Positions 8,630 through 14,937 of a DNA stretch of 15,481 bases are shown here, in pieces. Where the stretch lies: the NCBI GenBank assembly GCA_035642095.1, contig DASQTB010000046.1, positions 1 to 15,481 of the forward strand. Direction: 5' to 3'. The stretch is from DASQTB01 sp035642095 (lineage in GTDB: Bacteria > Actinomycetota > UBA4738 > CALAEC01). A model generated the notes under the pieces. It saw only the letters and a program-made list of their open reading frames with translations, had not been told where the DNA came from and ran no database searches. Both the position numbers and the translations under genes were made by a program. Each line of letters starts with the position of its first letter. Within the stretch, counting starts at the first letter, position 1.

Positions 8630-10384
8630 TCACGCCCGAGGCTCGAGCCGGCGGAGGCGGAGCCCGAGCTCTCGGAGCTGAGCCTCGTCGACCGGCGATG
8701 GGGCCCCGGTCAGCAGGTCCGCACCGGACTGAGTCTTGGGGAAGGCGATGACCTCCCGGATGTTCTGCTCCCCGGCCAGGAGCATGGCCACCCGGTCGAG
8801 GCCGAAGGCGATCCCGCCGTGGGGCGGGACGCCGTACCGGAACGCCTCCAGGAGGAAGCCGAACCGAGCCTCGGCCTCGTGGGCGCTGAACCCGAGAGCC
8901 TCGAACACGCGGCGCTGGACCTCGGGGCGGTGGATCCTGATCGACCCGCCACCCAGCTCCCATCCGTTCAGGACCACGTCGTACGCCCGGGCCCGGGCCG
9001 TCTCCGGGTTGAGGTCGTCCGTGACCGGAGATGTGAACGGGTGGTGGACGCTCCCCCATCGTTGGTCCTCGTCGCTCCACTCGAACAACGGCGGCTCGGT
9101 GATCCACGCGAACGCCCACGTGTCGGAAGGGATCAGGCCGAGTCGCTCGGCCATCAGCCGCCGAAGCCCGTCCAGGATGGTGTTCGCCCGGGGTTCTCGG
9201 TCGGCCACGAGGAGGAGCAGGTTGCCTTCTCCGGCCTCGGTGGCCTCGACCACCGACGACACCTCGTCCGCCGAGAGGTGTTTCTCCACGGGCGAACGGG
9301 CCTGACCTCCCTCCCAGGCGATCCACACCAGGCCCGAGGCGCCCCGGCTCTGGGCCTCGACGACCAGGCCGTCGAGCTCCTTCCGGGACCACGAGGCAGC
9401 GCCGGGAGCGGCGAAGGCCTTTATCACACCGCCCTTCTCGACGGCGCCGGCGAACGCCCGGAACGCGGTAGCCCGGAACGCGGCGGTCACGTCGGCGAGC
9501 TCCATGTCGTACCGCACATCCGGCTTGTCGGTGCCGTACCGGCGCATCGCCTCGTCGTACGACAGGCGGGGGAACGGTATGGCGATGTCGACCCCGCGGG
9601 TCTCCCACCATACGGCGGCCAGGAGGTCCTCGACCAACGTCTGGACGTCGGCCTCCTCCACGAAGGACAGCTCCACGTCGAGCTGGGTGAACTCCGGCTG
9701 GCGGTCCGCCCGGAGGTCCTCGTCCCGGAAGCACCGAACGATCTGGTAGTAGCGATCGAGGCCCGCCACCATGAGAATCTGCTTGAACAGCTGGGGCGAC
9801 TGGGGCAGCGCGTAGAACTCACCCGGTTGCAGCCGCGACGGCACCAGGAAGTCCCGAGCTCCCTCGGGGGTGGACCGGGTGAGCATGGGGGTCTCCACCT
9901 CGACGAACCCGCGGCCGTCGAAGAACCGTCGGATCGACGACAGCGCCCGGTGGCGCAGCATCAGGCGCTCGGCCATCTCCGGACGTCGGATGTCCAGGTA
10001 GCGGTGGCGGAGGCGGAGGGGCTCGTCGGCCGCCACGCGGTCCTCGATCGGGAACGGCACCGGCTCGGCCTCGGACAGGACGTCAAAGGTCGCCGCGACC
10101 ACCTCCACCTCTCCGGTGGGGAGGTTCGGGTTCACCGTTCCTTCCGGACGGCGACGAACGTTCCCGGTCACCCGGACGACGCTCTCCGCCCGGGCCTTGG
10201 AGGCGGCGGCGTGGGCCTCGGGCCACTCCTCGGGATGGACCACCACCTGGACCGAACCCTCCCGGTCACGAAGGTCGACGAACAGGACGCCGCCGTGATC
10301 CCGCTGGTGGGCCACCCACCCGCACAGGACGACCTCGCGCTCCACGTGCTCGGCCCGAAGCTCGCCGCAGCGATGGGATCTCAT
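8630..10384 (-). CDS. aspS: Aspartyl-tRNA synthetase, bacterial type, probably non-discriminating (584 aa)
   Basis: Class IIb synthetase charging tRNA-Asp in the cytoplasm. An N-terminal OB-fold anticodon domain (MRSHRCGELRAEH..., about 1-105) is followed by the catalytic core with motif 1 (FVEVETPMLTRSTPEGARDF), motif 2 (YYQIVRCFRDEDLRADRQPE), the bacterial insertion domain in the middle and motif 3 (GIAFGLDRVAMLL). Residues His30 and Gly82 (RPEG) occupy the positions reported as His31/Gly83 in the non-discriminating Pseudomonas AspRS, where discriminating enzymes have Leu/Lys. It may therefore also make Asp-tRNA-Asn for GatCAB (inference). The ATG at 10384 overlaps the hisS stop (ATGA) and matches the family N-terminus; an in-frame GTG at 10396 would add four residues. 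No Shine-Dalgarno is seen, so coupling to hisS is likely. Confidence 0.97.
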   Translation of the reverse strand: MRSHRCGELRAEHVEREVVLCGWVAHQRDHGGVLFVDLRDREGSVQVVVHPEEWPEAHAAASKARAESVVRVTGNVRRRPEGTVNPNLPTGEVEVVAATFDVLSEAEPVPFPIEDRVAADEPLRLRHRYLDIRRPEMAERLMLRHRALSSIRRFFDGRGFVEVETPMLTRSTPEGARDFLVPSRLQPGEFYALPQSPQLFKQILMVAGLDRYYQIVRCFRDEDLRADRQPEFTQLDVELSFVEEADVQTLVEDLLAAVWWETRGVDIAIPFPRLSYDEAMRRYGTDKPDVRYDMELADVTAAFRATAFRAFAGAVEKGGVIKAFAAPGAASWSRKELDGLVVEAQSRGASGLVWIAWEGGQARSPVEKHLSADEVSSVVEATEAGEGNLLLLVADREPRANTILDGLRRLMAERLGLIPSDTWAFAWITEPPLFEWSDEDQRWGSVHHPFTSPVTDDLNPETARARAYDVVLNGWELGGGSIRIHRPEVQRRVFEALGFSAHEAEARFGFLLEAFRYGVPPHGGIAFGLDRVAMLLAGEQNIREVIAFPKTQSGADLLTGAPSPVDEAQLRELGLRLRRLEPRA

Positions 10385-11643
10385 CGGGAGAGCCACGAGG
10401 CCAGCTCCGTGCGTTCGATCCGCTCCTGCTTCCCGTCCGACATCGTGCGGAGGGTGACCACGCCGTCCTCGAGCTCCCGCTCACCGACGATGGCTGCGTA
10501 GAAGGCCCCGGCCCGGTCCGCCATCTTGAGCTGGGCCTTGAGCGGACGTTCCTCCAGGGCGATCTCGGCCCGAAGGCCCACCAACCGCAGCTCCCGGACC
10601 AGGGCCCGTCCCTGGCGACGGGCCTCATCTCCGATGGCCACCACGAACACCCCGCCGGCCTCGACCGGCAGGGAGGCTCCTTGCTTCTCCATCACCAGGA
10701 GCACGCGTTCCAGGCCCAGCCCGAAGCCGACGCCCGGGGTCGGCTCCCCGCCCAGCGCCTGGGCCAGTCCGTCGTACCGCCCCCCACCGCACAGCGTCGA
10801 CTGGGTGGGGCCGAGCGCGTCGCTCGTGTACTCGAAGGCGGTCCGCGTGTAGTAGTCCAGGCCCCGGACCAGTCGGTGATCGATCTCGAACGGGATCTCC
10901 TCCTCGGCCAGCCCGGCCTGGACCGCCTCGAAGTGCTCCCGGCACGGCCCGCACAGGAAGTCGATCGTCCGGGGGGCATCCTCGGTGACCACGCGGCATT
11001 CGGGCCGCTTGCAGTCCAGGACCCGGAGCGGGTTTGCCCTCCACGTATTGCGGTGCTCGGAGCACAGCCGCTCCTCCCGCTCTTCCAGGAACGAGACGAG
11101 GGCCTGGCGATGCCCGGGCCGGCACACCTCGTCGCCGATGCTGTTCAGGGAGAGGTCGATGTCCCGGACCAGGGGATCGGGCTGGCCGGTCAGGAACCGG
11201 CTGCCGACCGAGATGACCTCCACATCGGCCTGTGGCGCCGAGGTGCCGATGGTCTCCACGCCGAACTGGGTGTGCTGACGCATCCGGCCGGCCTGGGGCC
11301 GCTCGTGGCGGAACATGGGGACCACGTAATACGCCTTGAAGGGAAGGGGCACGTTCTGGCGGTTGGCCAGGTAGGCCCGGACCACGGGCGCCGTTCCCTC
11401 CGGGCGAAGCGTGAGGCTCCGGCCCCCTTTGTCCTCGAACGTGTACATCTCCTTGGTGACCACGTCACTGGTCTCACCGACGCCCCGCACGAACAGCTCA
11501 GTGTGCTCGAACGCGGGCGTCTCGACCCTGCGGAAGCCGAACGACCGGGCCACGAAGGCGGCCAGGCCGGCCAGCTCGTCGATCCACTCGGATACGGGGG
11601 GCAGAAGGTCCTGCGTCCCCCGCGGCGGCGAGAAGTCGGTCAT
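10381..11643 (-). CDS. hisS: Histidyl-tRNA synthetase (420 aa)
   Basis: Class II synthetase charging tRNA-His. It starts with the family N-terminus FSPPRGTQDLLP; motif 1 and the ATP/His pocket follow (ETPAFEHTELFVRGVG, then LTLRPEGTAPVVRAY), then motif 2 MFRHERPQAGRMRQHTQFG, the insertion domain with the Cys pattern LDCKRPEC...LCGPCREHFE, the HisA signature LVRGLDYYTRTAFEY and the GGGRYDGL and GFGLGLERVLLVM motif-3 region. A C-terminal Rossmann-like anticodon domain (from about residue 325) is complete. Length is normal. The ATG at 11643 overlaps the stop of the MBL gene (ATGA), and its own stop overlaps the aspS ATG in the same way, making a tightly coupled MBL-hisS-aspS operon. No Shine-Dalgarno or T-box is visible upstream. 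Confidence 0.97.
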   Translation of the reverse strand: MTDFSPPRGTQDLLPPVSEWIDELAGLAAFVARSFGFRRVETPAFEHTELFVRGVGETSDVVTKEMYTFEDKGGRSLTLRPEGTAPVVRAYLANRQNVPLPFKAYYVVPMFRHERPQAGRMRQHTQFGVETIGTSAPQADVEVISVGSRFLTGQPDPLVRDIDLSLNSIGDEVCRPGHRQALVSFLEEREERLCSEHRNTWRANPLRVLDCKRPECRVVTEDAPRTIDFLCGPCREHFEAVQAGLAEEEIPFEIDHRLVRGLDYYTRTAFEYTSDALGPTQSTLCGGGRYDGLAQALGGEPTPGVGFGLGLERVLLVMEKQGASLPVEAGGVFVVAIGDEARRQGRALVRELRLVGLRAEIALEERPLKAQLKMADRAGAFYAAIVGERELEDGVVTLRTMSDGKQERIERTELASWLSR

Positions 11644-12278
11644 GCGCCGGCCAGGGCGACGAGCCACTCGTTCGACCGTCGCTCGAGGCCGACACTGGTC
11701 TCGGGCCCGTGCCCGGGGTAGACGTCGAGGCCGTCCGGGAGCTGCAGGAACCGTCGGAGGCTGGCATCCATGGCCCGGGGATCGGAGTTCGGGAAGTCCG
11801 ACCGGCCGATCGAGCCTCGGAAGACGAGGTCCCCGCTGAACACGAAGCCGTCGGTGAGGTAGCAGACGCTGCCCGGCGTGTGCCCCGGCGTGTGGAGGAC
11901 CTCGATCCGGAACCCGGCGAACTCCAGGACGTCGCCGTCCGTCACGGTTCGGACCACCGTGGGTCGGAAATCGACCTCGGCCGCGTACCCCGCGCCCCAG
12001 GCCCGTTGATCGGAGAGCGCCAGCTCGTCCGCGCCGTGGATGAACAGGGGAATATCCTCTCCGCACACGGAGGGCACCGCGCCGATGTGGTCGCCGTGGC
12101 CATGGGTGGCCAGAACGGCGGCCAGACTCCTGCCGGAGCGGGCGACCACGCGCTGGATGGCGGCGGGCTCGAACCCGGGATCGACCACGACCACGTCCTC
12201 GGAGCGATCTGCGGACACGACCCAGCAGTTCGTGGCGAACGGGTTGTCGCTCAGGACATCCAGGAACATCCGGGCCAT
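11640..12278 (-). CDS. MBL-fold (glyoxalase II-like) metal-dependent hydrolase (212 aa)
   Basis: Metallo-beta-lactamase-fold hydrolase of the glyoxalase II/YcbL type, probably a cytoplasmic thioester or lactone hydrolase; substrate unknown. The dinuclear metal site is complete: THGHGDH (58-64), His133 in HTPGHTPGS, Asp150 in FSGDLVFRGSIGRSD and His190 in VYPGHGPET. The Gly-Arg-Ser-Asp segment after the bridging Asp is typical of this subgroup. It heads the hisS-aspS operon, a conserved actinobacterial arrangement, and overlaps hisS by 4 bp. Two in-frame starts exist: ATG at 12278 (annotated) and ATG at 12269. TACCAT, which covers the first ATG, lies exactly seven bases before the second. If this is a -10 box, as its spacing suggests, the true leaderless start is 12269, giving 209 aa. 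No Shine-Dalgarno precedes either. Confidence 0.92.
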   Translation of the reverse strand: MARMFLDVLSDNPFATNCWVVSADRSEDVVVVDPGFEPAAIQRVVARSGRSLAAVLATHGHGDHIGAVPSVCGEDIPLFIHGADELALSDQRAWGAGYAAEVDFRPTVVRTVTDGDVLEFAGFRIEVLHTPGHTPGSVCYLTDGFVFSGDLVFRGSIGRSDFPNSDPRAMDASLRRFLQLPDGLDVYPGHGPETSVGLERRSNEWLVALAGA

Positions 12279-12282
12279 GGTA
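12277..12282 (-). promoter_or_regulatory. Candidate -10 box for the MBL-hisS-aspS operon
   Basis: TACCAT on the minus strand is followed by seven bases (GGCCCGG) and the ATG at 12269, the same TANNNT-N7-start spacing as at alaS. It overlaps the first possible ATG at 12278. No good -35 is visible at 17-18 bases. It lies back to back with the promoter of the divergent transporter operon. Confidence 0.4.
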
Positions 12283-12303
12283 GCGGAATCGTCTCGGCCG
12301 GCC

Positions 12304-12331
12304 TTGCGCTGCATCCGGGCGAGGGGATACT
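12304..12331 (+). promoter_or_regulatory. Candidate promoter of the compatible-solute importer operon
   Basis: TTGCGC (12304-12309), 16 bases, then GATACT (12326-12331), in the 69-bp gap between divergent genes. The start would fall near 12338-12340, leaving a leader of only about 8-10 bases before the ATG at 12348, with no Shine-Dalgarno. No operator repeat is obvious in the gap. Confidence 0.4.
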
Positions 12332-12347
12332 GGACGGCGATCCGGCA

Positions 12348-13460
12348 ATGGCCGACACCATGATCTCCCTCCGCGACGTCACCAAGCGCTTCCCCGGCGC
12401 TGCCCGCCCGGCCGTCGACCGCCTCTCCCTGGACATCGAGGAGGGCCAGACCGTGGTCCTGGTCGGGCCCTCCGGGTGCGGCAAGACAACCACGATGAAG
12501 ATGATCAACCGGCTGATCGAGCCGAGCGGCGGGACGATCGAAGTTGACGGGACGGACGTCATGCGCCAGGACCCAGTTCGGCTCCGCCGGCGGATCGGCT
12601 ACGTGATCCAGTCGATCGGCCTGCTCCCCCACCGGACCGTGGCCCAGAACATCGCCACGGTGCCGACCCTCGAGGGGTGGGACCGGGCCCGGACCGATGC
12701 TCGGGTGCGGGAGCTGGCCGGCATGCTCCAGCTCGACGAGGAGCTGCTCCCCAGGTACCCGGCCGAGCTCTCCGGCGGTCAGCGCCAGCGGGTCGGTGTG
12801 GCCCGGGCGCTGGCCGCCGATCCCCCGGTGATGCTTATGGACGAGCCGTTCGCCGCGGTGGACCCGATCGTCCGGGCCAGACTCCAGGACCAGCTGGTCG
12901 GCCTCCAGCGCAGACTCCGGAAGACGATCGTGTTCGTGACCCACGACATCGATGAGGCGATCGTCCTGGCGGACCGGATCGCCATCCTCAACATCGGCGG
13001 GATCCTGGAGCAGTACGGGCCGCCGGAGGAGATCCTTCGGGCACCGGCCAACGCGTTCGTGGAGGATTTCGTCGGACCGGAACGGGGACTGAAGCGCCTG
13101 GCCCTGATCACGGTGTCGGACATCGAGTTGGAGGAAGGGCCAGTGGTCGGCCCGGCCACCCCGGCCGAGGACGCCCGGCGGATGATGAAGGAGACCGGCT
13201 TCGGCTGGGTGGCGGTCATCGAGGACCGCGTCATCCGGGGATGGGTCGACGAGCCCATGCTCGAGGGCAAGGACCGGGTGGAGGACGCCTCCCCCCGCAA
13301 GTTCGGCGCGTACGTCACGCCCGCCGACTCGTTGCGAAAGGCGCTCGACTCGATCGTCGCCTCCCGCACCAACGTCGCCGTCGTCGCCGACCGGAACGAC
13401 CGGTACCTGGGAATCCTGACGCTGGAGCGCATCTCCCGCGAGATCCGAGTCCCCTCGTGA
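12348..13460 (+). CDS. OpuC/OpuB-type glycine betaine/choline ABC transporter ATPase with CBS domains (370 aa)
   Basis: Energising subunit of an osmoprotectant importer. ABC domain: Walker A GPSGCGKT (40-47), then TTMKMINRLIEPSGG (48-62), which is characteristic of the glycine betaine/choline family; Q-loop Q88, signature LSGGQRQR (141-148), Walker B VMLMDEPFAAVDP (161-173) and switch His199. A C-terminal extension of about 115 residues (about 255-368) reads as two short CBS modules (LITVSDIELEEG... and YVTPADSLRKAL...VAVVADRNDRYLGIL). CBS pairs in OpuA/OpuCA sense ionic strength or bind c-di-AMP; whether this one does is unknown. ATG at 12348 is used; a second ATG at 12360 is possible. The stop overlaps the next gene (GTGA). 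Confidence 0.93.
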   Translation: MADTMISLRDVTKRFPGAARPAVDRLSLDIEEGQTVVLVGPSGCGKTTTMKMINRLIEPSGGTIEVDGTDVMRQDPVRLRRRIGYVIQSIGLLPHRTVAQNIATVPTLEGWDRARTDARVRELAGMLQLDEELLPRYPAELSGGQRQRVGVARALAADPPVMLMDEPFAAVDPIVRARLQDQLVGLQRRLRKTIVFVTHDIDEAIVLADRIAILNIGGILEQYGPPEEILRAPANAFVEDFVGPERGLKRLALITVSDIELEEGPVVGPATPAEDARRMMKETGFGWVAVIEDRVIRGWVDEPMLEGKDRVEDASPRKFGAYVTPADSLRKALDSIVASRTNVAVVADRNDRYLGILTLERISREIRVPS

Positions 13461-14116
13461 ACGAGCTCTTCGACTGGGAGTGGGCGAGCACCCACCTCGA
13501 TCTGTTCGCCCGGCAGCTTGGGCAGCACGTCTCTCTCACCCTCCTGGCCGTGGCCATCGGGCTTCTCATCGCACTTCCGATCTCGATCTACGTCCACCGT
13601 CACCGCCGCCTGTACGGGCCGGTCACGGCGGTGGCCGGCGTCCTGTACTCGATCCCCAGCCTGGCCCTGTTCGCCCTCCTCCTGCCGTTCACCGGGTTGG
13701 GGACGGACACGGCGGAGATCGGGCTGGTGAGCTACACGCTCCTGATCCTGATCCGGAACACCGTGGTCGGTCTCGACGGCGTCCCCCCGGACGTCAAGGA
13801 AACGGCCCGAGGCATGGGGTACGACGACCGGCAGCTCCTGTGGCGGGTGGAGATCCCCCTGGCCCTCCCGGTGATCGTGGCCGGGGTCCGCCTGGCCACC
13901 GTGACCACGATCGGACTGGTCACGGTGACGGCGTTCATCGGGAAGGGTGGACTTGGATTCCTCATGCTGGCCGGCTTCCGGAACCTGTTCCCCGAGGTCG
14001 CCGTCCTGGTCGGGCTGGTGCTCTCGGTGGCCCTGGCCGTCCTGGCCGAAGGACTCCTCCTGGCCGGACAGCGAGTGCTGGCTCCCTGGTCGCGGAAGGG
14101 GGTGGCGGGAGCATGA
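13457..14116 (+). CDS. OpuCB/OpuBB-type ABC transporter permease 1 (219 aa)
   Basis: First membrane subunit of the osmoprotectant importer. It has about five hydrophobic segments (roughly 25-44, 57-77, 88-105, 138-160 and 180-205) and the cytoplasmic EAA loop that docks on the ATPase, ETARGMGYDDRQ (115-126) followed by EIPLALPVI (132-140). The N-terminal HVSLTLLAVAIGLLIALPIS and the VLYSIPSLALFALLLP stretch are typical of OpuCB/OpuBB/YehY-type proteins, and length is normal for the family. Start is GTG at 13457, overlapping the ATPase stop by 4 bases (GTGA); the stop overlaps the next permease (ATGA). Operon order is ATPase, permease, permease, binding protein. Confidence 0.92.
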   Translation: MNELFDWEWASTHLDLFARQLGQHVSLTLLAVAIGLLIALPISIYVHRHRRLYGPVTAVAGVLYSIPSLALFALLLPFTGLGTDTAEIGLVSYTLLILIRNTVVGLDGVPPDVKETARGMGYDDRQLLWRVEIPLALPVIVAGVRLATVTTIGLVTVTAFIGKGGLGFLMLAGFRNLFPEVAVLVGLVLSVALAVLAEGLLLAGQRVLAPWSRKGVAGA

Positions 14117-14835
14117 GCGAGCCCGGCTTCCTGGCCGAGGTCGTCGAATGGTTCACCGACCCCGTGAACTGGTCTGGATCCTTCGGCGTCCCGGCCCGGA
14201 CCCTCGAGCATCTCCAGATCACGGCCGCGGCCATGGCCATCGCGGCCGGGATCGCCCTGCCGGTGGGGATGTACATCGGCCACCGGCGCCGATTCGAGTT
14301 CTTGATCGTGTCCGTGGGGAACGTCGGACGGGCCCTGCCCTCGTTCGGCCTGCTCCTCCTGTTCGTCATCGCCATGGGGCTGGGAGAGGCCCCGATCGTG
14401 CTGACCATGACGCTCCTGGCCATCCCACCGATCCTGATCAACACGTACGTCGGGGTGCAGGCGGTCGACCCGGATGCCCTCGAGGCCGCCCGTGGGATGG
14501 GAACGACCGAGTTGGGCGTGCTCGGTCGGATCGAGCTTCCTCTCGCCGCCCGGGTGATCCTGGCCGGGCTTCGGATCGCCACCGTGCAGGTCATCGCCAC
14601 CGCGACGCTGGCCGCCGTGGCCGGAGGGGGAGGCTTGGGACGGTACATCGTCGATGGGTTCGCCGGGGGCGACGATGCTCAGCTCTTCAGCGGGGCGGTG
14701 CTCGTGGCCGCGCTGGCCCTGGCCATCGATGGCACCTTCCTGCTGCTCCAGCGCCTGGTCACGCCCCGGACCACCTCCTCCGGCGCTCCGGCCGAGGTCG
14801 CCGAGCCAGTCCTGGTCACCACCCGCGGCGGCTGA
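14113..14835 (+). CDS. OpuCD/OpuBD-type ABC transporter permease 2 (240 aa)
   Basis: Second, non-identical membrane subunit of the same importer. Hydrophobic segments lie at roughly 36-55, 63-88, 94-113, 147-170 and 191-213. The EAA loop reads EAARGMGTTELGVLGRIELP (124-143). The VGNVGRALPSFGLLLLF stretch (68-84) is the counterpart of the IPSLALFALLLP segment of permease 1, showing common descent. ATG at 14113 overlaps the previous stop by four bases. A polar tail of about 25 residues follows the last membrane segment. A 102-bp gap, the only sizeable one in this operon, separates it from the binding-protein gene. Confidence 0.93.
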   Translation: MSEPGFLAEVVEWFTDPVNWSGSFGVPARTLEHLQITAAAMAIAAGIALPVGMYIGHRRRFEFLIVSVGNVGRALPSFGLLLLFVIAMGLGEAPIVLTMTLLAIPPILINTYVGVQAVDPDALEAARGMGTTELGVLGRIELPLAARVILAGLRIATVQVIATATLAAVAGGGGLGRYIVDGFAGGDDAQLFSGAVLVAALALAIDGTFLLLQRLVTPRTTSSGAPAEVAEPVLVTTRGG

Positions 14836-14863
14836 AACGGAATACGGGCTTCCTCGGACCGAT

Positions 14864-14872
14864 TGATAGGGT
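14864..14872 (+). promoter_or_regulatory. Candidate extended -10 promoter of the binding-protein gene
   Basis: TGATAGGGT matches an extended -10 (TGNTANNNT). Transcription would begin near 14879, giving a leader of about 60 nt. No clear -35 is visible. A separate promoter would allow the binding protein to be made in excess over the membrane parts; read-through from the permease is also likely. Confidence 0.35.
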
Positions 14873-14910
14873 TGTTCGACCCTTGCCGGAGGGGGGCTGA
14901 GGGGCCCTCC
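14868..14910 (+). other. Two inverted repeats between permease 2 and the binding-protein gene
   Basis: AGGGT-N6-ACCCT (14868-14883) and GGAGGG-N11-CCCTCC (14888-14910). The second, with a G-rich loop, could be an mRNA-stabilising or attenuating hairpin in the leader of the binding-protein gene; the first overlaps the candidate -10 and could be an operator. Neither is followed by a T-run, so they are not standard terminators. The roles are inference. Confidence 0.35.
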
Positions 14911-14922
14911 ACAACCAGAGAG

Positions 14923-14930
14923 AGGGGGAG
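14923..14930 (+). promoter_or_regulatory. Ribosome binding site of the binding-protein gene
   Basis: AGGGGGAG, seven bases before the ATG at 14938, is a strong Shine-Dalgarno and fixes that start. With the DUF948 gene this is one of only two clear SD sites in the window. Confidence 0.7.
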
Positions 14931-14937
14931 TAAACCC

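Noticed and set aside
8537..10501. 654-codon plus-strand open frame
   Set aside because: It is the mirror of aspS, with no recognisable domain and Arg/Gly/Leu-rich composition typical of antisense frames in GC-rich genes.
11644..12348. Upstream extension of the hisS frame through the MBL gene
   Set aside because: It overlaps the MBL hydrolase in another frame, while the HisRS N-terminus FSPPRGTQD starts right after ATG 11643.
11644..12366. T-box riboswitch upstream of hisS or alaS
   Set aside because: The hisS start overlaps the preceding gene, alaS has an 84-bp divergent gap, and no T-box consensus or terminator/antiterminator pair is visible.
14836..14937. Remnant of the missing N-terminal half of the binding protein, or a frameshift
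   Set aside because: The gap is only 102 bases, too short for about 390 bases of missing coding sequence, and none of its frames shows the VGSxNFTE-type motif.
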